DNA of 64,000 bases, from the NCBI RefSeq assembly GCF_006016075.1, contig NZ_CP040093.1:1-64000 (forward strand). Reading direction: 5' to 3'. This document shows, one piece after another, positions 48,627-57,446 of the stretch; within the stretch, counting starts at the first letter, position 1, and each line of letters begins with the position of its first letter. The notes beneath the pieces were generated by a model. It was not told where the DNA came from and searched no databases. It saw nothing but the letters and a program-made list of their open reading frames with translations. Made by a program: the position numbers and the translations under genes. Source of the stretch: Caloramator sp. E03 (lineage in GTDB: Bacteria; Bacillota; Clostridia; Clostridiales; Caloramatoraceae).

Positions 48627-49967
48627 ATGGCTTTTGAGGGGTTAACTTCAAAGCTCCAACAAACTTTTAAAAAATTAAAAAATAAAGGTAAACTAACTGA
48701 AAAAGATGTAAAAGATGCAATGAGAGAAGTAAAGCTTGCATTGCTTGAGGCTGATGTTAATTATAAAGTAGTTAAAGATTTTATAAGTTCTGTAAGTGAA
48801 AGAGCTGTTGGACAGGAGGTTATGGAAAGCCTAACTCCTGCACAGCATGTAATAAAAATAGTTAATGATGAACTAATAAATTTAATGGGGAAAAATGAGA
48901 GTAAGCTTATTATATCACCTATACCTCCAACAGTTATAATGTTTGTTGGGCTCCAAGGTGCTGGTAAAACAACAATGGCAGGAAAACTTGCTTTGAATTT
49001 AAAAAAACAAGGAAGAAAGCCTATGCTTGTTGCAGCTGATATATATAGGCCAGCGGCTATAAAACAGCTGCAAGTTTTAGGATCACAAATAGATGCTCCG
49101 GTTTTTTCCCTTGGAGATAAGGTGAGCCCTGTTGATATTGCTAAAGCTGGTATAGAAAATGCAAAAAGAAATGGATATGATTATGTAATTATTGATACTG
49201 CTGGAAGACTTCATATAGATGAAGAATTGATGAATGAGCTTATTGATATTAAAAATGCTGTAAGTCCTAATGAAATACTTCTTGTTGTTGATGCTATGAC
49301 TGGACAGGATGCAGTAAATGTTGCTGAACAATTTAACAATGCTCTTGATATCACTGGAGTAATACTTACAAAACTCGATGGAGATACAAGAGGAGGAGCA
49401 GCAATATCTGTTAAGGCTGTTACAGGTAAACCTATTAAATTTGTTGGAGTAGGTGAAAAGCTAACAGATATTGAAGTGTTTTATCCTGATAGAATAGCAT
49501 CCCGTATACTTGGAATGGGTGATATATTAAGTTTAATAGAGAAGGCCCAAGAAGCAATTGACGAAAAGAAAGCAATGGATTTACAAAATAAACTTATGCA
49601 TCAGCAGTTTACATTAGAAGATTTTTTAGAGCAGATGCAGCAAATGAAAAAAATGGGTCCTTTGAAAGATATATTAAAAATGATTCCTGGCGTTGATTCG
49701 AGCAAGCTTGAAAACTTAGAAATAGATGAAAAGGAATTAGCTCATACAGAAGCTATAATAAAATCTATGACAAAACAAGAAAGACAAAATCCTTCAATTA
49801 TAAATGCGAGCAGAAAGAAAAGGATTGCTGCTGGCTCAGGAACTTCAATTCAAGAAGTAAATAAGCTATTAAGTGGATTTGAACAGTCTAAAAAAATGAT
49901 GAAACAGTTTGCGGATATGCAAAAAAATGCTAAAAAAGGGAAATTTAAATTTCCTTTCTTTAAATAA
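48627..49967 (+). CDS. ffh: Signal recognition particle protein Ffh
   Basis: Binds signal peptides and 4.5S/6S RNA. The NG domain has GLQGAGKTTMAGKLA, ADIYRPAAIKQLQVL, DTAGRLHIDEELMNEL and LTKLDGDTRGG. The Met-rich M domain runs from about 300 to the end (FLEQMQQMKKMGPLKDI and SGTSIQEVNKLL). 446 residues. RBS AGGAGG. The last codons form a palindrome, GGAAATTT/AAATTTCC, that may add transcription pausing. Confidence 0.97.
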   Translation: MAFEGLTSKLQQTFKKLKNKGKLTEKDVKDAMREVKLALLEADVNYKVVKDFISSVSERAVGQEVMESLTPAQHVIKIVNDELINLMGKNESKLIISPIPPTVIMFVGLQGAGKTTMAGKLALNLKKQGRKPMLVAADIYRPAAIKQLQVLGSQIDAPVFSLGDKVSPVDIAKAGIENAKRNGYDYVIIDTAGRLHIDEELMNELIDIKNAVSPNEILLVVDAMTGQDAVNVAEQFNNALDITGVILTKLDGDTRGGAAISVKAVTGKPIKFVGVGEKLTDIEVFYPDRIASRILGMGDILSLIEKAQEAIDEKKAMDLQNKLMHQQFTLEDFLEQMQQMKKMGPLKDILKMIPGVDSSKLENLEIDEKELAHTEAIIKSMTKQERQNPSIINASRKKRIAAGSGTSIQEVNKLLSGFEQSKKMMKQFADMQKNAKKGKFKFPFFK

Positions 49968-49995
49968 AATCTGACTTATCAAGGAGGTGAAGTAA

Positions 49996-50241
49996 ATGGC
50001 AGTAAAAATAAGATTAAGAAGAATGGGTGCAAAAAAAGCTCCTTTCTACAGAATAGTTGTTGCTGATTCAAGATCACCAAGAGATGGAAAGTTCATTGAA
50101 GAGATTGGTTACTATAATCCAATTGCTGAACCAACAGAAATTAAGGTTGATGCTGAAAAGGCAAAGAAATGGCTATCAAATGGTGCACAGCCATCAGATA
50201 CTGTAAGAAATTTATTAAAAAAAGTAGGTATCATTGAATAA
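49996..50241 (+). CDS. rpsP: Ribosomal protein bS16
   Basis: 81 residues. Starts [20 protein letters not shown], followed by [31 protein letters not shown]. Order rpsP-khpA-rimM-trmD-rplS is the conserved one. Confidence 0.97.
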   Translation: MAVKIRLRRMGAKKAPFYRIVVADSRSPRDGKFIEEIGYYNPIAEPTEIKVDAEKAKKWLSNGAQPSDTVRNLLKKVGIIE

Positions 50242-50256
50242 TAGGGGTGCATTGAT

Positions 50257-50484
50257 ATGAAAGAACTTGTAGAACTTATCGCAAAGGCTTTAGTTGATAA
50301 TCCTGAAGAAGTAAAAGTATCAGAGATTGCTGGAGAGCAATCTGTTATAATTGAGCTTAGGGTAGCTCCAGAGGATATGGGTAAAGTTATTGGTAAACAA
50401 GGCAGGATAGCTAAAGCTATTAGGACTGTTGTTAAAGCAGCAGCTACAAAACAGAATAAAAGAGTAGTTGTTGAGATAATATAA
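50257..50484 (+). CDS. khpA: KH-domain RNA-binding protein KhpA
   Basis: 75 residues with the KH motif [19 protein letters not shown]. Partner of KhpB in binding small RNAs and mRNAs, linked to cell-length control in other Firmicutes. AGGGGTG precedes the start. Confidence 0.95.
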   Translation: MKELVELIAKALVDNPEEVKVSEIAGEQSVIIELRVAPEDMGKVIGKQGRIAKAIRTVVKAAATKQNKRVVVEII

Positions 50485-50490
50485 TTATAA

Positions 50491-50518
50491 AAGAGTTAGG
50501 ATAGCCTAACTCTTCTTT
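50491..50518 (+). terminator. Terminator/attenuator after khpA
   Basis: AAGAGTTAGG (50491-50500) pairs perfectly with CCTAACTCTT (50505-50514), loop ATAG. The T-run is broken (CTTTAAT), so read-through into rimM-trmD is likely. Confidence 0.65.
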
Positions 50519-50538
50519 AATATTAAAAGGGTGATTAA

Positions 50539-51045
50539 ATGAAAGAATATTTAAAGGTAGGACAAATAATAAATACCCATGGAGTTAAAGGAGAAGTTAA
50601 AATATATCCTTTAACTGATGATATAAATCGATTTAAAAAATTAAAGTATGTATTTAGAAAAGTTGATGATGAATATATAAAAGTAGATGTTGAAGGAATA
50701 AAGTATGTAAAGCAATTTCCTATATTAAAGTTATCTAATATAGACACTATGAATGATGCAGAAAAACTGAAAAATGAATATATATATGTAGACAGAGAAA
50801 ATGCCGTAAAGTTACCTGAAGGTGCTTATTTTATTGCTGATCTTATAGGCCTTAGTGTTGTTTCTGATGATAATAAATATTTAGGAAAACTTACAGATGT
50901 ATTTTCTACAGGAAGTAATGACGTATATGAAATAACTGATGATAATGGAAAAAAATATTATATACCAGCTATAAAAGATGTTATAAAGATAATCGATTTA
51001 ATAGAAGGTAAAATGATAATAAATATCATCGAGGGGCTATTATGA
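50539..51045 (+). CDS. rimM: Ribosome maturation factor RimM
   Basis: Needed for 30S maturation around S19. Starts [18 protein letters not shown] (RimM domain); the PRC-barrel includes [18 protein letters not shown]. 168 residues. RBS AAGGGTG. Overlaps trmD by 4 bases (ATGA). Confidence 0.95.
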   Translation: MKEYLKVGQIINTHGVKGEVKIYPLTDDINRFKKLKYVFRKVDDEYIKVDVEGIKYVKQFPILKLSNIDTMNDAEKLKNEYIYVDRENAVKLPEGAYFIADLIGLSVVSDDNKYLGKLTDVFSTGSNDVYEITDDNGKKYYIPAIKDVIKIIDLIEGKMIINIIEGLL

Positions 51046-51778
51046 TATTTGATGTATTAACTTTATTTCCAGAGATGTTTGATATATTTAATTATAGCAT
51101 TATTAAACGTGCAAGGGATAATGGGATTATCTCTATAAATGTATATAATATAAGGGACTTTACAAATAATAAGCACAAAAAGGTTGATGACTATCCTTAT
51201 GGTGGGGAGTAGGGATGGTCATGCAGGCAGAACCAATATATAATGCTGTAAGTTTCATAAAAGAAAAATATGGATATAAGCCCTATACAATTTTAATGTC
51301 GCCTAAAGGTGACGTATTTACTCAGGATATATCAAAGGAGCTAAGCACCATAAATCATATTATGTTAATATGTGGCCATTATGAAGGAATTGATGAAAGG
51401 ATAATGCCTCTTATCGATAGAGAAATATCAATTGGAGATTTTATTTTAACTGGTGGAGAAATTGCTTGTATGGCGATAATAGATTCTGTATCAAGGCTTA
51501 TACCTGGAGTCTTATCTTCAAATGAAAGCTTTGAAGATGAATCATTTTACTCAGGGCTTCTTGAATATCCACAGTATACAAGGCCTGAAGTATTTAATGG
51601 TATGAAGGTTCCAGAAGTATTATTATCTGGCCACCATAAAAATATAAAAAAATGGCGAAGGTATGAAGCATTGAAAATTACTTATTTAAGAAGGCCAGAC
51701 CTTTTAAAAAAATTAGAATTATCAAATGACGATAAAAAGATGCTAGAAGAAATAAAAAACAAAGAAAAGAAGAAATAA
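51042..51778 (+). pseudogene. trmD: tRNA (guanine-37-N1)-methyltransferase, frame broken
   Basis: Makes m1G37, which prevents frameshifting in translation. The first frame ([20 protein letters not shown] up to DDYPYGGE) stops at 51210. The -1 frame continues GMVMQAEPIYNAV, ICGHYEGIDERI, IGDFILTGGE and the C-terminal domain. The family sequence across the joint is PYGGGxGMVMQ, so one G is missing in the G4 run at 51204-51207. With it the protein has about 245 residues, normal. There is no slippery heptamer, and trmD is normally essential, so sequence error is likely. ATG 51042 overlaps the rimM stop. Confidence 0.92.
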
Positions 51779-51781
51779 ATG

Positions 51782-51810
51782 TTGTCATATAACCAAATAT
51801 ATGCTAAAAT
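51782..51810 (+). promoter_or_regulatory. Promoter of rplS
   Basis: TTGTCA and TAAAAT with 17 bases between them and a TGC extension before the -10 box; just after trmD. Confidence 0.65.
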
Positions 51811-51817
51811 ACAAGAT

Positions 51818-51870
51818 GTGTATTACGGGCGTTCCTCTGCAGCAGCATGTATGAACGTCTATGAAGAAGG
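51818..51870 (+). promoter_or_regulatory. Putative L19 ribosomal protein leader
   Basis: GGCGTTC (51828-51834) pairs with GAACGTC (51853-51859), with a small CTGCAGCAG hairpin inside. Position between promoter and rplS, small size and conserved-looking loop fit the autoregulatory L19 leader known from Firmicutes. Not checked against a model. Confidence 0.55.
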
Positions 51871-51881
51871 AGGTAGAAGTA

Positions 51882-52229
51882 ATGGATATTATTAGAGCAA
51901 TTGAAGCTGAGCAGATGAAGAAAGACCTTCCAGAATTCAGAGTTGGTGATACAGTAAAAGTTCATGTAAAGGTTAGAGAAGGTAATAGAGAAAGAATTCA
52001 GATTTTTGAAGGGTTAGTAATTAAGAGACAAAATGGTGGATTAAGAGAAACTTTTACTGTAAGAAGGATTGCTTATGGCGTTGGAGTTGAAAGAACATTT
52101 CCAGTTCATTCTCCAATGATTGATAAGATTGAAGTAGTAAGAAAAGGTAAAGTTAGAAGAGCAAAACTTTATTATTTAAGAAAGAAAGTTGGAAAATCTG
52201 CTACAAAGGTAAAAGAAATAATAGAATAA
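51882..52229 (+). CDS. rplS: Ribosomal protein bL19
   Basis: 115 residues. [19 protein letters not shown], then [20 protein letters not shown] and [23 protein letters not shown] 51882 follows AAGGAGGTAGAAGTA; the ATG at 51861 lies before that site and inside the leader. Confidence 0.96.
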   Translation: MDIIRAIEAEQMKKDLPEFRVGDTVKVHVKVREGNRERIQIFEGLVIKRQNGGLRETFTVRRIAYGVGVERTFPVHSPMIDKIEVVRKGKVRRAKLYYLRKKVGKSATKVKEIIE

Positions 52230-52266
52230 AATGAAACAGGACCGTTTAGGTCCTTTTTCATTTTAA
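52228..52266 (+). terminator. Terminator of rplS
   Basis: AGGACC (52238-52243) pairs with GGTCCT (52249-52254). An outer stem, AAAATGAAA (52228-52236) with TTTCATTTT (52256-52264), extends it over the stop codon. Confidence 0.85.
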
Positions 52267-52332
52267 TTGATAAGTTTTTTATATTAGGTTAAAATATATA
52301 AAAAAGTTTTAAAAAGGTAGGTTATTGCAAAA

Positions 52333-53184
52333 ATGAACATACAGTGGTATCCAGGTCACATGGTAAAATCAAAAAGAGAAATACAGGAAAGTTTAAAACT
52401 GATAGACGTAGTAATAGAGATTTTGGATAGTAGAATACCAGAAAGTAGTAAAAATCCTGAAGTAGATAGTATCATTGGAAATAAACCTAAAATTATAGTT
52501 TTAAACAAATGTGATTTAGCTGAAGATAGTGTAACTTTTGAGTGGATAAAATATTATAAAAAAGTTGGAATTAATTCAATTGATGTTGATTCATCTACTG
52601 GCAAAAATATAAATAAGATTTATAATGTAGTGAAAGAAACAGTTAAGGATAAACTTGATAGAAGAATTGAAAAAGGAATAATAGGTAGACCAATTAGAGC
52701 ACTTATAATAGGAATACCTAATGTTGGTAAGTCAACGTTTATAAATAAACTTACTTCTAAATCTTCTGCAAAGACAGGAGATAAGCCTGGAGTTACAAAA
52801 AGTAGACAATGGATAAAAGTTAGTAATAACTTTGAACTTTTAGATACACCGGGTATATTATGGCCTAAGTTTGATGACAAAAGAATTGCTCTACATCTTG
52901 CCTTTACAAGAGCAATAAAAGATGAGATACTTGACATTGAAGAACTTGCCTTGGAACTAATAAAAGAAATAGGAACTTTAAAACCTGATGCTATAATTAA
53001 GAGATATAATATAGAGATTTCCTCAGATCCATTTGAAACTCTAAAGAGGATTGGAAGCAAAAGAGGATGTATTATATCTGGAGGTAATATAGATATTACT
53101 AAAGCATCTAATATAATACTTGAAGATTATAGGACAGGTAAAATGGGAAAAATTAGCCTTGAAAAACCAGGAGAGGTAGAATAA
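52333..53184 (+). CDS. rbgA: Ribosome biogenesis GTPase A
   Basis: Circularly permuted GTPase for late 50S assembly (YlqF). Starts NIQWYPGHMVKSKREI; G4 LNKCDLAED comes before G1 GIPNVGKSTFINKL and G3 LLDTPGILWPKF. C-terminal RNA-binding helices follow. 283 residues. Confidence 0.96.
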   Translation: MNIQWYPGHMVKSKREIQESLKLIDVVIEILDSRIPESSKNPEVDSIIGNKPKIIVLNKCDLAEDSVTFEWIKYYKKVGINSIDVDSSTGKNINKIYNVVKETVKDKLDRRIEKGIIGRPIRALIIGIPNVGKSTFINKLTSKSSAKTGDKPGVTKSRQWIKVSNNFELLDTPGILWPKFDDKRIALHLAFTRAIKDEILDIEELALELIKEIGTLKPDAIIKRYNIEISSDPFETLKRIGSKRGCIISGGNIDITKASNIILEDYRTGKMGKISLEKPGEVE

Positions 53185-53186
53185 TA

Positions 53187-53949
53187 ATGAAAAAAAGTGT
53201 TAATGAAATAAAAGATATGTTTTCAAAATGTACCTATGAAGAGTTTATAAGTCTAAAAAATTATTCATACAAGACGATAGAAAAAGCGTAAGGGATTTGA
53301 TTGAGAAATACGAAAGTAAATTTCAACGTTCTAAAAAATTATGGAAGAATATAACAACAGAAAAAAATATGAAATTGAACTATATAAACAAAACTATAAA
53401 GCAGTAGCCGGTGTTGATGAAGTAGGGAGAGGCCCCCTTGCTGGACCTGTTTACGCTGCTGCTGTTATTTTAAATCCCAGCTTGGACATACTTGAAATTA
53501 AAGATTCAAAAAAACTTTCATCTAATCAAAGAGATAAACTTTCAAAGGATATCAAAAAAAAATGTTTAGACTTTGCAATTGGTATTGCTAGCGTAAAAGA
53601 AATAGATAGTATAAATATATTAAATGCAACAAAACTTGCAATGAAAAGAGCTATAATGAGTCTTAAATTAAAGCCAGATTATCTTTTGATAGATGCTTTG
53701 CATCTTGATGATATATCTATACCTCAAATATCAGTTATAAAAGGAGATGATTTATCTATATCAATAGGTGCTGCTTCAATTATTGCGAAGGTTGAAAGAG
53801 ATGAATATATGAAAAAAATATCTCTTCAATATCCTCAATATAATTTTGATAGAAATAAAGGTTATGGAACTAAAGATCATATAGAAGCAATAAAAAAGTA
53901 TGGTCTTTGTGATTTGCATAGAAAGTCATTTGTAAAGAATTTTATTTAA
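53187..53949 (+). pseudogene. rnhB: Ribonuclease HII with two frame breaks in the N-terminal region
   Basis: Removes ribonucleotides from DNA. The catalytic domain is intact from ATG 53341 (202 residues): AVAGVDEVGRGPLAGPVYAAA, IKDSKKLSSNQR and SIIAKVERDEYM with the acidic residues. Upstream, MKKSVNEIKDMF reads from ATG 53187 in the same operon, then -1 continues as DDRKSVRDLIEKYESKFQ, then -1 again joins to MEEYNN. Both joints are A6 runs inside CTAAAAAATTAT; one more A in each gives about 254 residues, the normal length of a Firmicutes RnhB. The internal ATG alone could still make an active core. Confidence 0.85.
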
Positions 53950-53962
53950 AGGTGATAAATAT

Positions 53963-54325
53963 ATGCTTAATAAAAAGCTTACAGGTAAGCTTGGAGAAGA
54001 TATTGCAGTTAAGTATTTAAAACAAAATGGATATATAATACTTCAAAAAAACTATAGAACAAAGTATGGTGAGATAGATATAATTGCAAAGGATGATAAA
54101 TATTTAGTATTTATTGAAGTAAAAGCTCGCAGAAGTCAAAACTTTGGATATCCTCGTGAAGCAGTAGATATATATAAACAAACAAGAATTAAAAATATTG
54201 CAAGCCTATATTTAGCATCAAAAAAAATTACAAATTCTAAAGTACGCTTTGATGTTGTTGAAGTAGTTTTAGATAATGACGATAATGTTAAATCAATATT
54301 AATTATTAAAGATGCCTTTGACTAA
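53963..54325 (+). CDS. yraN: YraN/UPF0102 nuclease-like protein
   Basis: 120 residues with the restriction-endonuclease-like motif YGEIDIIAKDDKYLVFIEVKAR (Glu-Asp-Glu-x-Lys). Starts LTGKLGEDIAVKYLKQNGY. The role in cells is not established. AAAGGTG precedes the ATG. Usual neighbour of rnhB and comM. Confidence 0.92.
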   Translation: MLNKKLTGKLGEDIAVKYLKQNGYIILQKNYRTKYGEIDIIAKDDKYLVFIEVKARRSQNFGYPREAVDIYKQTRIKNIASLYLASKKITNSKVRFDVVEVVLDNDDNVKSILIIKDAFD

Positions 54326-54500
54326 AGATTACAAATATTTCTATAGAAATTATGTTTAATTGAAAAATTTTGGTCTAAAAATATAATTATGTCATTTATT
54401 ATATAGATTTAATATTTGTTTTGATTATTATGGCATTAATGTAATATTTTGTCCATAAAAAATACATAATTTTATATTAACATTTCATAGGGGTGATGCA

Positions 54501-54686
54501 ATGGGAGATGTACAAAGGATTAAAAACCATATTGAAAAGACAAGAAAATATCTTTATGAGTTAATAAAAGTTAAAGGTAATTTAACGGATGAAGAAATTG
54601 TATTAATAAGTCAAGAGCTTGATAAAGCAATAAATGTATATTATAAAGTACAGAAAACTAAATTAGAAGGTTATAGCTACATATAA
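54501..54686 (+). CDS. Spo0E-like aspartyl-phosphate phosphatase
   Basis: 61 residues, two helices. The motif LISQELDKAINVYYK contains the SQELD signature of Spo0E-family phosphatases, which dephosphorylate Spo0A~P and delay sporulation. AGGGGTGATG lies before the ATG. It has a 175-base AT-rich region before it (promoter likely but not clear) and a perfect terminator after it, so it is probably transcribed alone. Confidence 0.85.
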   Translation: MGDVQRIKNHIEKTRKYLYELIKVKGNLTDEEIVLISQELDKAINVYYKVQKTKLEGYSYI

Positions 54687-54724
54687 ACAAAAAAGTACTA
54701 TAGTTTTATAGTACTTTTTTGTTT
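54685..54724 (+). terminator. Terminator of the Spo0E-like gene
   Basis: Arms 54685-54702 and 54707-54724 are perfect 18-base complements with loop GTTT; the right arm contains T6. The arm begins in the stop codon. Confidence 0.9.
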
Positions 54725-54769
54725 ATGCTATTTTTTTATGGAAATAATCATTATATAGGAGTGATGAAA

Positions 54770-56298
54770 ATGTTAAGTAAAACTTATTCAACATCCTATA
54801 TAGGAATAAAAAGTTTTATAATTGAAATAGAAACTGACATACATAACGGACTGCCAGCGTTTAATATGGTTGGACTTCCTGATACAGTAATAAAAGAATC
54901 AAAAGAAAGAGTGCGTTCTGCAATAAAGAATTCTGGATATGAATTCCCAATAGGTAAAATTACTATTAATTTTGCACCTGCAGATGTAAAAAAAGAAGGA
55001 TCATATTATGATTTAGCAGTTGCTATTGGAATTCTAATTAGTAGTGGTAAGATAAATAATGATGATATAAATAATAGTATATTTATTGGAGAACTTTCAC
55101 TAAATGGTGAGGTAAGAAGTGTAAAAGGAATACTTCCTATGGTAATAGAAGCTAAGCGTTCTAATTTTAATAGAGTTTTTATACCCATACAAAACTGTCA
55201 AGAGGTAAAGATAATAGATGGTATTGATATATATGGTGTTTCAACTCTTTTAGAACTCATAGATTTTTTAAATGGAAACATCCAATTAGAAAGAGTAAAA
55301 AGTCAAGAATACCAACAATTTACCATACCAGAATATGAAGTCGATTTTTGTGAAGTTATAGGTCAAAAATTTGCAAAAAGAGCTGTTGAAATTTCAGCTT
55401 CAGGATATCATAATTTGCTTATGATAGGCCCTCCTGGAGGGGAAAAACTATGATTGCTCAGAGAATACCAACTATTCTTCCACAACTTACCTATGAACAG
55501 GCTATTGAAGTTACTAAAATTTATAGCATAGCTGGTATTTTAAAGGATAATAGCAAAATAATATCATGGCCTCCCTTTAGAAGTCCTCATCATACATCAT
55601 CATGTATTTCAATAATTGGAGGAGGAAGCAATGCAATTCCTGGCGAAGTATCTCTTGCACATAATGGAGTTTTATTTCTTGATGAGCTTCCAGAATTTAA
55701 AAGAGATACTCTTGAGGCTCTAAGGCAGCCAATCGAAGATGGAGTTGTCTCAATATCAAGAGTAAAAGGAAAATATATCTACCCGGCAAGATTTTTATTT
55801 ATTGCATCTATGAATCCATGTCCATGTGGATACTACGGTTATCAGCTCAAAGAATGCAGTTGCACCCAAACACAAATAAAAAACTATTTAAGTAAGGTGT
55901 CTGGTCCTTTGCTTGACAGAATTGATATACATATCAATATTGAACCTATAAAGTTTGAAGAAATAAGTAGTAATAAAAAAGAAGAAAAATCAGAAGAAAT
56001 TAGAAAAAGAGTTATTAAGGTTAGGGAAATTCAAAAAATCAGATTTAAAGATGAAGATATAAGTTACAACTCACAAATGAGGACAAAGCATATTAAAAAA
56101 TACTGTAAAATAGACAAAAAAGGAATGAAATTGCTTGAAAATGCATTTAAAACACTATCATTAAGTACAAGGGCATACAATAAAATACTAAAAATATCAA
56201 GAACTATTGCAGATATGGAAGAAAGTGATGAAATAAAAGAAAATCACGTTGCTGAAGCAATACAATATAGAGCCCTTGACAAAAAATACTGGGCTTAA
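54770..56298 (+). pseudogene. comM: ComM/YifB Mg-chelatase-like ATPase, frame broken in Walker A
   Basis: AAA+ helicase for branch migration in natural transformation. The N-terminal domain starts MLSKTYSTSYIGIKSFI and includes AFNMVGLPDTVIKES. The frame stops at 55453, within Walker A (IGPPGGEKL). From 55450 the other frame continues MIAQRIPTILP, FRSPHHTSSCISIIGGG, GVLFLDELPEF (Walker B) and the cysteine cluster MNPCPCGYYG. One more G in the G4 run at 55438-55441 gives GPPGGGKT and about 509 residues, both normal. ATG 54770 has AGGAG upstream. Confidence 0.93.
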
Positions 56299-56313
56299 TA
56301 TTGGGAGGATTTT

Positions 56314-57372
56314 ATGGATGTTAATTTACTTTCTTTATGGTTTCTTGATATAAATTTAAAAAAGGAAATTAAAGTAAATATACTCAAAAATGGTATATCT
56401 CCTGAATCCTTTTATAAAATGAGTATAAAGGATTATTTAGAGCATAATATTAATATTCTTGAAGCAGAAAGAATTGAAAAATCAAAAAAAATTGAAGTTT
56501 ATAAAGATATAGATTCATATATGTCAAAGGAAAAAATAAACTTAGTTTTATATAGTGATGAAAAATATCCTTTTATCTTAAAAAATATACCTAATCCACC
56601 AGTAGGACTTTTTATAAAAGGTGAATTGCCTAATATTGATAATTCTTTAGCTGTTGTTGGTACAAGAAAGGCAACAGATTATGGTAAGACTGCAGCCTAT
56701 AAGTTATCATTTGACGCTGCTGCCAAAGGTATTATAATAATAAGCGGTATGGCAAGGGGAATAGATACATGTGCTCATAGAGGAGCATTAGATAGTGGAG
56801 GCATAACAATTGCTGTTATGGGTAGTGGCTTTAAAAACATTTATCCTTCGGAAAATAAAAAACTAATGTATGAAATAGCAGAAAGAGGTTGTGTTATATC
56901 TGAATATTTTCCTGATACAAAGCCATTTTATAGCAATTTTCCTGAAAGGAATAGAATTATAAGTGGACTTTCTAAATATACTATGGTAGTTGAAGCAGGA
57001 GAAAAGAGTGGAGCTCTAATTACAGCAGAATTTGCTTTAGAGCAAGGTAGAGATGTTTTTGCTATACCAGGAAATATTTTTAGTTTTAAAAGTATTGGTA
57101 CAAATAAGCTTATTAAAGATGGAGCTAAATTAATATTAAACAGTGAAGATATACTTGAAGAATTTAACCTTACAGATAAAAAGCACATTAATATAACATT
57201 AGATGAATTTGAGTCTTTTATATTAGATAATTTAAAAACAGAAGGATCTACTATTGAACAACTATGCAATAATTTAGATATTGACACAAAAATTTTGATT
57301 TCAACTTTAAGTAAGCTTGAATGTAAAGGCATAATTAAGAAAGCTTATGGTAATTATTTTATTAAAGCATAA
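56314..57372 (+). CDS. dprA: DNA processing protein DprA
   Basis: Loads RecA on incoming single strands. The Rossmann-like domain has VVGTRKATDYGKTAAYK, SGMARGIDTCAHRGAL, MGSGFKNIYPSENKKL and AGEKSGALITAEFALEQGRDVF. A C-terminal winged helix (about 290-352) follows. 352 residues. RBS GGGAGG. Next to comM, as usual. Confidence 0.96.
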   Translation: MDVNLLSLWFLDINLKKEIKVNILKNGISPESFYKMSIKDYLEHNINILEAERIEKSKKIEVYKDIDSYMSKEKINLVLYSDEKYPFILKNIPNPPVGLFIKGELPNIDNSLAVVGTRKATDYGKTAAYKLSFDAAAKGIIIISGMARGIDTCAHRGALDSGGITIAVMGSGFKNIYPSENKKLMYEIAERGCVISEYFPDTKPFYSNFPERNRIISGLSKYTMVVEAGEKSGALITAEFALEQGRDVFAIPGNIFSFKSIGTNKLIKDGAKLILNSEDILEEFNLTDKKHINITLDEFESFILDNLKTEGSTIEQLCNNLDIDTKILISTLSKLECKGIIKKAYGNYFIKA

Positions 57373-57373
57373 C

Positions 57374-57401
57374 TTGATTTTATTACAGAGTTTGTTATAA
57401 T
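57374..57401 (+). promoter_or_regulatory. Promoter of topA
   Basis: TTGATT (57374-57379) and TATAAT (57396-57401), spacer 16, right after the dprA stop and 45 bases before topA. Confidence 0.6.
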
Positions 57402-57446
57402 ACAGTTATTGTACATAATGTAAATATTACCGGAGGTGTTATTTAG

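Noticed and set aside
49936-49956. Terminator at the ffh end
   Set aside because: GGAAATTTAAATTTCC is a perfect palindrome but AT-only in its core, coding, and has no clean T-run; rpsP follows at once. Mentioned only under ffh.
51195-51220. Programmed frameshift in trmD
   Set aside because: The zero-frame sequence at the joint (GGT GGG GAG) does not allow tRNA re-pairing one base back; missing G is simpler.
52620-53060. 146-codon minus-strand frame
   Set aside because: Antisense to rbgA, a recognisable GTPase.
55430-55460. Programmed frameshift in comM
   Set aside because: Slipping on the A run would give GPPGGEKT, which spoils Walker A; only an added G gives the consensus, so a missing base is favoured.
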